Below, piece after piece: positions 32,513 through 40,252 of a DNA stretch of 64,000 nucleotides. Where the stretch lies: positions 1 through 64,000 of the forward strand of contig CALBAX010000022.1 of assembly GCA_937926875.1 (NCBI GenBank), read 5' to 3'. Each line of letters starts with the position of its first letter. The first letter of the stretch is position 1. Position numbers and translations under genes: made by a program. This DNA comes from an uncultured Desulfovibrio sp. (GTDB taxonomy: Bacteria; Desulfobacterota; Desulfovibrionia; Desulfovibrionales; Desulfovibrionaceae). Under the pieces are notes generated by a model. The model did not search any database. It was given only the letters and a program-made list of their open reading frames with translations, and was not told the origin of the DNA.

Positions 32513-33502
32513 ATGAACATCATCTGCCCCCAATGCGGTTTCAGCCGTCCCTTCCCTCCCGATCGCGCTCCGGCGCATTCGGTGATCGCCACCTGCCCCC
32601 AGTGTTCCTGCCGCTTCCGTTTCCATCCCCAGGATGGCAGCAGCGAGCAGCTTTCGCCCGTCCGCAGCGAAACCGCCCCCCCGGCGGCAAGCGACCTGCC
32701 TCCCGGTGCCGTCATCCCCGGCATGGGGGATGACAAGGAAGGCGGGGCCCACAGCCGCCGTGAAGCCCCCCGCGAGGAGATCCCTCCCTTCCGGCCCCGT
32801 GACCGGCAGGAAGAGCCCGCGCCGCAGGCAGACGACGGACCGCTTGAAGACGACATCCGGGACGAGGCCGGCGACGACCGCCCCGGCCTGCCTTCCGGCA
32901 ACCCCTGGGACGTGGCGCCCGCGCCTTCGGGCTGGATGGTGGCCTTTTACCGCACGGCCACGCGCATCATGTTCGGCGCGCCCGCTTTCTTCAGCTGCCT
33001 GCGTCCGCATCGCCGCTCCCTGCGCGCCCTGAGCTTCTACCTGATCGTCAGCGTCATCCTTTCCGTGGTGCAGCTGCTCTGGATGCGCGGCATGACCTCC
33101 ATGCTCATGGACGGCGGCATGGACCCGCAGATGCAGCAGATGATGACCAGCGCTCTGGCCATCCATGAAAGCATGCCCCTGTTCGTGCTCAAGCAGGTGG
33201 CCTTCGTGACCCTGCAACTGTATGTGCAAAGCGCCCTGCTCTATCTCATGTACCGGCTCATCCTGCGCGACAAACCGGAATTCGACCTGATCTTCCAGGT
33301 CAGCGCCTACGGTTCGGCGCCCATGCTGCTGTGCGTCATCCCGGTACTGGGGGCGCTCACCGGCCTGGTCTGGAGCCTGGCCTGTACCCTGGTGGGTTAC
33401 AAGACCGTGCTGCGGCTGGACTGGAGCCAGACATTGCTGGGCTACGCGCCCGTCTTCCTGCTGGAGATGTTCCTGCTCCTGCAGGTGATGCAGATGTTCT
33501 AG
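32513..33502 (+). CDS. Zinc-ribbon Yip1-domain membrane protein
   Basis: The 329-residue protein begins with an MJ0042-type zinc ribbon (IICPQCGFSRPF and TCPQCSCRFRF). About 100 residues of acidic/Pro-rich linker follow, then a Yip1-like domain with five hydrophobic segments (from ALSFYLIVSVILSVVQLLW to FLLEMFLLLQVMQMF). Such proteins sit in the inner membrane with the ribbon in the cytoplasm; the role is unknown. I chose the ATG at 32513 just before the ribbon. The ATG at 32501 overlaps the promoter -10. No ribosome site is visible for either. A terminator follows. Confidence 0.78.
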   Translation: MNIICPQCGFSRPFPPDRAPAHSVIATCPQCSCRFRFHPQDGSSEQLSPVRSETAPPAASDLPPGAVIPGMGDDKEGGAHSRREAPREEIPPFRPRDRQEEPAPQADDGPLEDDIRDEAGDDRPGLPSGNPWDVAPAPSGWMVAFYRTATRIMFGAPAFFSCLRPHRRSLRALSFYLIVSVILSVVQLLWMRGMTSMLMDGGMDPQMQQMMTSALAIHESMPLFVLKQVAFVTLQLYVQSALLYLMYRLILRDKPEFDLIFQVSAYGSAPMLLCVIPVLGALTGLVWSLACTLVGYKTVLRLDWSQTLLGYAPVFLLEMFLLLQVMQMF

Positions 33503-33527
33503 GCCCTGTACCGTTCCTGATCTTTCC

Positions 33528-33559
33528 GGCCCGCCGCTGCTGTCAGCGCGGGCCTTTTT
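33528..33559 (+). terminator. Terminator of the zinc-ribbon/Yip1 gene
   Basis: GGCCCG-CCGCTG loop CAGCG-CGGGCC followed by TTTTT. Confidence 0.85.
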
Positions 33560-33580
33560 CCCCCTCTGCCCGTGCCGCCC

Positions 33581-34708
33581 ATGAACGAGAACCCTTCCCA
33601 ACCTGCCCAGGACGCTCCCGCTCCCGGAGAAAAAAACGGTTTTGCCCTCACCCGGCTGCTGCTGCCGGGAGGCATCGCCCTGGCCCTGTGCCTGCTGCTC
33701 TGCATCTGGCTGTGCATCGACATCTTCACCTGGCCGCTGGGGACACGTCAGCGCATCCTCATGTGCCTGCTGCTGCTTGCCCTGCTCCTGCTGCTGGGCC
33801 TGGGCGCCTGCCTGTGGCGCGGCATCTACCTGCCCCTGCTCACGGCCCTGCGCGAACTGGGCCCCGATGCCGACGGGCGCATGCCGCAGGGCTCGCCCGT
33901 GCCTGCCATCACCTGCCGTATCCGCCGCATGCACGAGAACATGCAGCGCACCCGTCTGGCCCTTGAGGAAAGCCACGAGAACCTGCGCCAAAACCTGCGC
34001 CAGACCGAAAAGATGGCCCTGGTGGGCAAACTGGCCGCCGGGGTGGCCCACTCCATCCGCAACCCGCTGACAGGCCTCAAGCTGCGCCTGTTCTCCTTCA
34101 CCCGGGGCATGGAGCTTTCCCCGGCCCAGCAGGAAGACGTGCAGGCCATGGACGAGGCCGTGCGGCACATGGAAGCCATCACCAGCAACTTCCTGGAATT
34201 TTCGCGCCGCCCGCGCCTGAGCAAGGAGCCGCTGGACATGAGCGAGGTGCTGGACCGCACCCTCATCCTGCTGCAACCGCGCATGGAGGCCTACAAGGTG
34301 ACCCTGCGGCGCACGCGCCACGCCCCCCTGCCGCGGGTGGACGGCGATGCCGAACAACTGCGCGAGGCCCTGGCCAACCTCATCATCAACGCCTGCGAAG
34401 CCGCCGGTACCGACGGGGAAGTGCGCATCAGCGAAGAGCGCGGCCGCCTGGCCCCGCTGGGGCCCGTGGTGGTCATCCGCATCGAGGACAGCGGCCCCGG
34501 CGTGCCTGAAGAACTGCGCGAGGTCATCTTCCAGCCCTTCATGAGCACCAAGGTGGAAGGCACGGGTCTGGGGCTGCCCATCGCGCGGCGCATCTTCGAG
34601 GAGCACGGCGGCTGGCTGCACCTGCACAACGCACCGGGACGCGGGGCCAGCTTCGTCATGGTACTGCCTGTCCGCAAGGGGGACGACGTATGGCTGAGAT
34701 CCTCATAG
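33581..34708 (+). CDS. Membrane-bound sensor histidine kinase (NtrB/ZraS-like)
   Basis: The 375-residue kinase has two adjacent membrane helices (about residues 25-50 and 58-80) with almost no periplasmic loop. It probably senses the membrane or an internal signal. The phospho-acceptor box is KLAAGVAHSIRNPLTGLKL. The N box is ALANLIINACEAAG, G1 is IRIEDSGPGVP, and G2 is VEGTGLGLPIARRIFEEHGG. It overlaps the response regulator gene by 19 bases, which fixes the pairing. The ATG lacks a ribosome site; a GTG at 33572 is an alternative. Confidence 0.9.
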   Translation: MNENPSQPAQDAPAPGEKNGFALTRLLLPGGIALALCLLLCIWLCIDIFTWPLGTRQRILMCLLLLALLLLLGLGACLWRGIYLPLLTALRELGPDADGRMPQGSPVPAITCRIRRMHENMQRTRLALEESHENLRQNLRQTEKMALVGKLAAGVAHSIRNPLTGLKLRLFSFTRGMELSPAQQEDVQAMDEAVRHMEAITSNFLEFSRRPRLSKEPLDMSEVLDRTLILLQPRMEAYKVTLRRTRHAPLPRVDGDAEQLREALANLIINACEAAGTDGEVRISEERGRLAPLGPVVVIRIEDSGPGVPEELREVIFQPFMSTKVEGTGLGLPIARRIFEEHGGWLHLHNAPGRGASFVMVLPVRKGDDVWLRSS

Positions 34709-36258
34709 TCGACGACGACCATCACCTGCGCCAGGGCTTCCAGCGCCTGCTGGACGCCGAAGGGTACGGGACGCGCACCGCCGCCTCGGCCGAGGAGGCC
34801 CTGAACCTCATGCGGGAAAAGATGCCGCAGTGCGTGGTCATGGACGTGCGCATGCCCGGCATGGACGGTCTGGAGGCGCTCAAACGGATGCGGGATCTGG
34901 AGGGCTGTCCGCCGGTGGTCATCATGACGGCCTATTCCACCACCGAGACCGCCATCGAAGCCACCCGCCTGGGGGCCTTCGACTACATGCTCAAGCCTTT
35001 CGACATCCCGCAGGTGCTGGAGCTGCTGCAACGGGCCCTGGCCGCGGGCGAGAGCCAGCGCCGCCACGAGGCCCAGTCCGCCGAAGAATCCCTGGGCGAG
35101 GAGGATGACATCCGCCTGGTGGGGCACACGCCCCCCATGCAGGAGCTGTACAAGGCCATCGGGCGCGTGGCGCCCACGGATGCCCTGGTGCTGATCCGGG
35201 GCGAATCCGGCACGGGCAAGGAGCTGGTGGCCCATGCCATCTGGCGCTACAGCCCGCGCTCCCGCCGCCCGTTCTCGGTCATCAACTGCGTGGCCATCCC
35301 CGACACCCTGCTGGAGAGCGAACTTTTCGGCTATGAACGCGGGGCCTTCACCGGCGCGCAGCACCGCCGCATCGGCCGCATCGAGCAGGCCGCGGGCGGC
35401 ACCATCTTCCTGGACGAGATCGGCGACATGCCGCCGGGCATCCAGGCCAAACTGCTGCGCCTGCTGCAGGAAAAACAGATCCAGCGGCTGGGCGGGCATG
35501 ACTCCATCAACGTGGACGTGCGCATCATCGCCGCCACCAACGCCAATCTGGAACAGGCCGTGGCCGACGGGCGCTTCCGTGAAGACCTGTACTACCGCCT
35601 CAAGGTGGTGACCCTCTGGACCCCGCCGTTGCGCGAACGCCGCGAGGACATCCCGGCCCTGGCGGCCTTTTTGCTGCACCGGCAGGCCGCCGAGCTGCAC
35701 CGGCCCGACCCCGGTCTGGAAGAAGACGCCCTGCGCTATCTGGCCGGTCTGGACTGGCCCGGCAACGTGCGCGAACTTTCCAATGCCCTGCAGAAAGCCC
35801 TGGTCTTCAACAGCGGCGCCCCGGTGAACATCCGAGACTTGCAGCTGGTGCTGGATTCCCCGGCAGGGCACCCTCCCGTCGCGGGCCTCGTCCCCAGCGG
35901 CAACAGCGATGTCCTCCCCGCCCCGGGCATACGTCGATCGCCCTCAGCCATGACCGGGAACGGCATCCGCGAAAGGGAGACCCCCAACGAGGACGCTCCG
36001 GCTCCTGCTGCCGCAGCCCACAACGACGAACAGCGCAGCCTGACCAGCATCGTCACGGCCTGTCTCCAGTCCGGCGATCCTTCGCCCTTCGACACCTGCA
36101 TGGACATCATGGGCAGGGCCGTGGTGCGCGAGGCCCTGCGCCAGTGCCGGGGCAACCGCTCGCAGGCGGCCCGACTGCTGGGCCTTTCCCGTCCCACCCT
36201 GCTGGCGCGCATGGAAAAATACGGCCTGAAGATCGAGACCCGCATCAGCGACGAATGA
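34690..36258 (+). CDS. NtrC-family sigma-54-dependent response regulator
   Basis: The 522-residue regulator has a receiver domain with the phosphorylated Asp52 (VVMDVRMPGMDG) and a central AAA+ domain (about 145-385). The Walker A motif is RGESGTGKE, the sigma-54 contact loop is GAFTGA, and Walker B is GGTIFLDEIGDM. It ends in a Fis-type helix-turn-helix (GNRSQAARLLGLSRPTLLARMEKYGL). A Pro/Ala-rich linker of about 60 residues separates the ATPase from the DNA-binding part, longer than usual. It activates RpoN promoters; the targets are unknown, but one sigma-54-like promoter occurs at 12979. Confidence 0.95.
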   Translation: MAEILIVDDDHHLRQGFQRLLDAEGYGTRTAASAEEALNLMREKMPQCVVMDVRMPGMDGLEALKRMRDLEGCPPVVIMTAYSTTETAIEATRLGAFDYMLKPFDIPQVLELLQRALAAGESQRRHEAQSAEESLGEEDDIRLVGHTPPMQELYKAIGRVAPTDALVLIRGESGTGKELVAHAIWRYSPRSRRPFSVINCVAIPDTLLESELFGYERGAFTGAQHRRIGRIEQAAGGTIFLDEIGDMPPGIQAKLLRLLQEKQIQRLGGHDSINVDVRIIAATNANLEQAVADGRFREDLYYRLKVVTLWTPPLRERREDIPALAAFLLHRQAAELHRPDPGLEEDALRYLAGLDWPGNVRELSNALQKALVFNSGAPVNIRDLQLVLDSPAGHPPVAGLVPSGNSDVLPAPGIRRSPSAMTGNGIRERETPNEDAPAPAAAAHNDEQRSLTSIVTACLQSGDPSPFDTCMDIMGRAVVREALRQCRGNRSQAARLLGLSRPTLLARMEKYGLKIETRISDE

Positions 36259-36308
36259 CTTACCGGGGCAAAAGCCCCTTCTTCGACCATTGCCTAACCC
36301 CGTTCCAG

Positions 36309-36336
36309 GGCCTGCCGCCATCCGGCGGGCCTTTTT
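36309..36336 (+). terminator. Terminator of the two-component operon
   Basis: GGCCTGCCG / CGGCGGGCC with a short loop and TTTTT. A second plus-strand hairpin, CCACCCG-CAT-CGGGTGG followed by CTTTTCG, lies at 36562-36583. Between them no gene is seen. Confidence 0.8.
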
Positions 36337-36621
36337 CCCTGCCTGTCCGGCACAGCATCTTGCCCGCACCTCCCCGCCAGGCCCACGGTAAAGACAGCCC
36401 CGGCCGCATGCGCGCGCCATGACGCTGTCCCGGCATGCCCTGTCCGCGTCGTTGGCCCCTACCGCAGCCCCGAAACGGCCCGACCGGGAACTGCCGGCAC
36501 CTGCCAAACAGCATCCCCCGCCACGGCAAGGGCCTCCTGCCCGCCAGGAGGCAGCATAAAACCACCCGCATCGGGTGGCTTTTCGTTTCGCACCGCAGCG
36601 CACAACAGGCCGGCGCCCATG

Positions 36622-36652
36622 AAAAAAGGCGCCGCCCCGAAGGGCAGCGCCT
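36622..36652 (-). terminator. Terminator of rubrerythrin
   Basis: On the minus strand AGGCGCTGCCC-TTCG-GGGCGGCGCCT is followed by TTTTTT, 24 bases after the stop. Confidence 0.9.
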
Positions 36653-36675
36653 GGAAAAGTCGGGACAGGCCGAAC

Positions 36676-37188
36676 TTACTTGTTCAGGCAGCAGGCGTCG
36701 TCCACCTTGAAGAAGGCAGCAGCCTTGGCGCCGCACACGGGGCAGCTGTCACAGGGGCCTTCGTGGGTGTAGCCGCAGACCTTGCAGACGTAGAAGTCGA
36801 CGTTGTCGAAAGCGTGGTTGTCAGCGGCAGCCTTCTTGTACAGGTTGGCATGCACTTCTTCCACCTTGTTCACCATGTCCATGTACTTGGCCACGGCGGT
36901 CTGGCCTTCGGCTTCGGCTTCCTTGATCATTTCAGGATACATCTTGGTGAATTCGTAGGTCTCACCACCGATGGCGTCCTGCAGGTTGGCAGCGGTGTCA
37001 CCGATCTTGCCGGCGTTCTTCAGGTGGGTGTGGGCGTGGATGGTTTCGGCGGCGGCAGCGGCGCGGAACACCTTGGCCACACCGGACAGGCCTTCCTTGT
37101 CGGCAGCCTGGGCGTAGGCGAGGTATTTGCGGTTGGCCTGGGATTCACCGGCGAAAGCAGCCATCAGGTTTTCGAGAGTCTTGCTCAT
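36676..37188 (-). CDS. rbr: Rubrerythrin
   Basis: This 170-residue cytoplasmic peroxidase reduces H2O2 with electrons from rubredoxin and protects the anaerobe from oxygen. The N-terminal ferritin-like domain supplies the di-iron ligands (FAGESQANRKYL, AAAETIHAHTHL, and MYPEMIKEAEAEGQ with KVEEVHANLY). The C-terminal rubredoxin-like domain has YVCKVCGYTHEG and CPVCGA as the Fe(Cys)4 site. The ATG at 37188 has AAGGAG; it skips 10 leading residues of a longer frame. It is a single-gene unit with its own promoter, operator-like dyad and terminator. Confidence 0.97.
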   Translation of the reverse strand: MSKTLENLMAAFAGESQANRKYLAYAQAADKEGLSGVAKVFRAAAAAETIHAHTHLKNAGKIGDTAANLQDAIGGETYEFTKMYPEMIKEAEAEGQTAVAKYMDMVNKVEEVHANLYKKAAADNHAFDNVDFYVCKVCGYTHEGPCDSCPVCGAKAAAFFKVDDACCLNK

Positions 37189-37234
37189 TGTGGGTCTCCT
37201 TGGGGGGTATATGTTCAAAAAAATCTGCTTTAAT

Positions 37235-37276
37235 CAGGAACGATTCCTGTTTACTGGAAAGTCGTGCCTTTGTAAA
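37235..37276 (-). promoter_or_regulatory. Promoter and operator dyad of rubrerythrin
   Basis: Minus-strand -35 TTTACA and -10 TAAACA are 17 bases apart. A perfect dyad CAGGAA-CGA-TTCCTG (37235-37249) covers the -10/start region, where a repressor would block transcription. A peroxide-responsive PerR-type repressor is a reasonable guess but the motif match has not been tested. Confidence 0.55.
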
Positions 37277-37444
37277 GCATTTTTTTGCGTATTTTTATTT
37301 CCGCTTCCCATATAAGGCCCGGATGGCCGGCGTCAATGCCCCGCGCCCGGATCGACGCCATCTTTCCTGCGCCAGACGCGCGCCTGTGCCGCGCTCCGTC
37401 CCGCAAAGCTTGCGGGCCGGGCCAAGGCAGGCTAAAAAAACGGC

Positions 37445-38014
37445 ATGACAGCGACCCAATCCCTTGCCCAAGCCCTTTCGGCCCAGGACATCATCCGGCA
37501 CTACGATCTGATGCCCCATGTGGAAGGCGGCCACTACCGGCGCGTCTGGTGCAGTCCGCAGGATCTGCAGCCCGAAAGCCTCCCCTGCGGCATCTACGGC
37601 AGCCGTCCGTGCAGCACGAGCATCCTGTACCTGTTGCAAGCTGGCGAACGCTCCCGCCTGCATCGCATCCGTCAGGATGAACTGTGGCATTTCCATCTGG
37701 GCGGCCCCTTGCGTCTGTATTGTCTGACCCCCGACGGCCAGGAACTGGACCGGATACTGGGCGCCGACATCCTCGCCGGACAGCACCTGCTGCTGCCCAT
37801 GCCCGGCGGCTGCTGGTTCGGCGCTGAACCCTGCCCAGGAACGGTTTTTTCCCTGGTCTCCTGTACGGTGGCGCCGGGCTTCGATTTTCATGACTTCGAG
37901 CTGGCCCGGGCAGCCTGTCTGGTACGCCGCTATCCTTTTGCCAAAGAGCACATCGAACACTTTTGCCAGCTGCCTGACGGCTGCCCCGCGCCCGGGGAAG
38001 GCAGGCAGGCATGA
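37445..38014 (+). CDS. Cupin_5 (DUF985) family protein
   Basis: The 189-residue cupin has MPHVEGGHYRRVW at the start, then STSILYLLQAGERSRLHRI, DELWHFHLGGPLRL and PMPGGCWFGAEP, the ordered signatures of the DUF985 cupin family. The barrel should bind a metal or small ligand through the His/Glu residues. The biochemical role is not established for most members. The start has only a weak ribosome site. Its end overlaps the next ATG by 4 bases, so the two are coupled. Confidence 0.85.
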   Translation: MTATQSLAQALSAQDIIRHYDLMPHVEGGHYRRVWCSPQDLQPESLPCGIYGSRPCSTSILYLLQAGERSRLHRIRQDELWHFHLGGPLRLYCLTPDGQELDRILGADILAGQHLLLPMPGGCWFGAEPCPGTVFSLVSCTVAPGFDFHDFELARAACLVRRYPFAKEHIEHFCQLPDGCPAPGEGRQA

Positions 38015-38640
38015 GCCGCTTCCCCATCCCCGCGGCCGATGCCGCCGCCCCCTTCCAGACCGAGATCATCATCCGGCGCAGCCGTTTTTTGACCCACTGC
38101 GCGCATACGCCCGGCATGGAAGCCGCCCGTGCCTTCGTGGAGCAGATCCGCACCAAACACGCCGACGCCACCCACAATTGCTGGGCCTTCGTGGCCGGAG
38201 CACCGGGACACAGCGGCCAGGTGGGCTTCTCGGACGACGGCGAACCGCACGGCACGGCCGGACGCCCCATGCTGCAAGTGCTGCTGCATTGCGGCGTGGG
38301 CGAGATCACCATGGTGGTCACGCGCTGGTTCGGCGGCGTCAAACTGGGCACTGGCGGCCTGGTGCGCGCCTATCAGGACTCGGTGCGCGAGAACCTGGCC
38401 ACCCTGCCCCTGGCGGAAAAGGTACCTACCGTGGAGCTGGACGTGGAGCTGGACTATGCCCATCTGGACCGCCTGCACCGCCTGCTGCCCGCTTTTGAGG
38501 CCCGCGTCTGCGCCGAGGCCTATGACCAGGCCGCCCGGGTACGCATCTGCCTGCCTGAGGCCCTGCGCGGCCCCTTTGAGGAAGCCATCGCCGGACGTAC
38601 CGACGGCCGTGCCCGCTGCACGCTGGCCGAAGAGGTGTAA
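38011..38640 (+). CDS. yigZ: YigZ/IMPACT-family protein
   Basis: This 209-residue protein has the UPF0029 N-terminal domain. The signatures are FQTEIIIRRSRFLTH, THNCWAFVAG, FSDDGEPHGTAGRPML and VVTRWFGGVKLGTGGLVRAY. A C-terminal DUF1949-like ferredoxin-fold domain follows. The family is related to eukaryotic IMPACT, a regulator of translation; the bacterial role is unclear. It overlaps the cupin gene by ATGA. No clear terminator follows; the 300 bases after it hold no gene on the plus strand. Confidence 0.9.
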   Translation: MSRFPIPAADAAAPFQTEIIIRRSRFLTHCAHTPGMEAARAFVEQIRTKHADATHNCWAFVAGAPGHSGQVGFSDDGEPHGTAGRPMLQVLLHCGVGEITMVVTRWFGGVKLGTGGLVRAYQDSVRENLATLPLAEKVPTVELDVELDYAHLDRLHRLLPAFEARVCAEAYDQAARVRICLPEALRGPFEEAIAGRTDGRARCTLAEEV

Positions 38641-38845
38641 GGCCGTGCCGTTTGGGTCGCTGGTCGCGGGACAGCCCTGTCCTCCCCGCCAGCGGGCTTC
38701 CGTATCGGGATATTGGCAAGAAGGGGCCCCGCCTGGGCCTGTCTGCGCCCCGCTGGCCTCGCTGATCATGCTTTTTTCAGGCGCGCCTTCCGGCGGTCGA
38801 GCGTCCAAGGCAAGCTCCCGCGCCGGGTGAAGGGGTCTCCCGTCA

Positions 38846-38884
38846 TAAAAAGAGAGCCCCGCCTGCTGCCGGCAGACGGGGCTC
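38846..38884 (-). terminator. Terminator of the RND adaptor gene
   Basis: On the minus strand GAGCCCCGTCTGC-CGGC-AGCAGGCGGGGCTC, then TCTTTTTATG. Confidence 0.9.
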
Positions 38885-38940
38885 GTCCATTCCAAAGCTC
38901 GCGGGAGGAACGTTTGAGCATCCTTCCCCCCGGAGCATCC

Positions 38941-40023
38941 CTACTGTATCACCTTCACCGGCACATCGGGAGCCAGACGCACGATACCGTCGATGATGAC
39001 CTGTTCCCCGGCCTTGAGCTCGCCTTCCACCACGCTGGTGTCGCCGGCCTCGAAAACGACGTTCACCTTGCGGTAGGACGCCTTGCCGTCAGCACCGGCC
39101 ACGTAGAGGTAGTTCTCCTCTCGCCCGCTCTGCACGGCCCGGCTGGGGATGGCCAGGGCCTGGCGCGCCATGCCCAGCGGCAGTTCCACGGTCACGAACT
39201 GGCCGGGCCAGAGGCGGCGGTCCCCGTTGGCAAAGGTGGCACGCAGCTGGATGGTGCCGGTGGTGGTATCCACGCTGTTTTCCACCAGGGTCAGCAGGCC
39301 CTTTTCGGTCTGCCCGCCCGTGGGGGTCACGTCCACTTCCACCGGCCCGGCATGCATGCGGTCGAGGATCAGGGAAAGGTGCCGCTCCGGCACAGAAAAC
39401 GTCACATAGATGGGGGAAAGGGTATCGATGCTGACGATGGGCGTGGTATCGGAACTGCGCACCATGTTGCCCTTGTCCACCTTGAGGCCGCCCACGCGGC
39501 CGCTGATGGGCGCGCGCAGGGTGCAGTAGGAAAGGTCGAGGGCCGCGCTTTCCACAGCGGCCTTGTCGGCCTGCACGGTGGCACGCAGGGCCGCGGCCTC
39601 GGTGGCGGTCTGTTCGTAAGCCTCGCGGCTCACATAGCCGTTGCCCACCAGCTTGCCGTAACGGCCCGCATCGTTGGTGGCCTTGTGCAGCTGGGCCTCG
39701 GACTTGGCCAGCTGGCCTTTCTTTTCGCGCAGGGTGGCCTCAAAGGGACGCGTATCGATGGTCAGCAGCACATCGCCTTCCTTCACGTCCTGGCCTTCCG
39801 TAAAATGCACCTTTTCTATCTCGCCGGTCACGCGGGGAGTGAGCCCCACACTGGCGGAAGCCTTGACGTTGCCCACAGCGCCGAGCACGCGCGGCACGTC
39901 CTGCGGCTGTACCGTCATCACATGCACGGGCGCGGCCTGTTTGCCCCCCTGTCCGTCCTTGTCGCCGGAACAGGAGGACAGCACGGGGACGAGCAGGAGC
40001 AGGAAGATGGCAAGATGTTTCAT
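38941..40023 (-). CDS. RND efflux periplasmic adaptor (MFP) lipoprotein
   Basis: The 360-residue adaptor has a lipoprotein signal (LLVPVLSSC, Cys at about residue 18). A biotinyl-lipoyl half (VGLTPRVTGEIEKVHFTEGQDVKEGDVLLTID) follows, then an alpha hairpin (residues about 90-150) and the second lipoyl half (LRAPISGRVGGLKVDKGNMV). A beta barrel and a membrane-proximal domain complete it, as in AcrA/MexA. It should bridge an inner-membrane RND pump and a TolC-type channel. No pump or channel gene is adjacent: a terminator follows immediately, so it must work with partners elsewhere. The ATG at 40023 has GAGG upstream. Confidence 0.9.
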   Translation of the reverse strand: MKHLAIFLLLLVPVLSSCSGDKDGQGGKQAAPVHVMTVQPQDVPRVLGAVGNVKASASVGLTPRVTGEIEKVHFTEGQDVKEGDVLLTIDTRPFEATLREKKGQLAKSEAQLHKATNDAGRYGKLVGNGYVSREAYEQTATEAAALRATVQADKAAVESAALDLSYCTLRAPISGRVGGLKVDKGNMVRSSDTTPIVSIDTLSPIYVTFSVPERHLSLILDRMHAGPVEVDVTPTGGQTEKGLLTLVENSVDTTTGTIQLRATFANGDRRLWPGQFVTVELPLGMARQALAIPSRAVQSGREENYLYVAGADGKASYRKVNVVFEAGDTSVVEGELKAGEQVIIDGIVRLAPDVPVKVIQ

Positions 40024-40163
40024 GGCAGTCCTCACGATTTTCTGGATGATGCCTCAAAAACGTTGCACACCAGACACATCGCGTCAAGAAAACAAATGGG
40101 GGGGCCCCGCCCGGGAGTGCTTGCCTGCCCTGCCTTCCCGGACAGACGCGTCCCCCGGGACAA

Positions 40164-40191
40164 TTGACTTTCCCCCCTGTGCGGGCATAAT
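40164..40191 (+). promoter_or_regulatory. Promoter of speA
   Basis: -35 TTGACT and -10 CATAAT, 16 bases apart (TAATAA at 18 is an alternative). A GC-rich dyad TCCCGCGGCGGGAG follows near the expected start. Confidence 0.6.
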
Positions 40192-40252
40192 AATCCCGCG
40201 GCGGGAGAGCCCGCGAACTCATCCGAAATTTCCGATGCTGGAGGCACAAGAA

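Noticed and set aside
32405..34627. A 740-codon minus-strand frame across the histidine kinase region
   Set aside because: No domain and no ribosome site; the kinase and Yip1 genes on the plus strand are complete.
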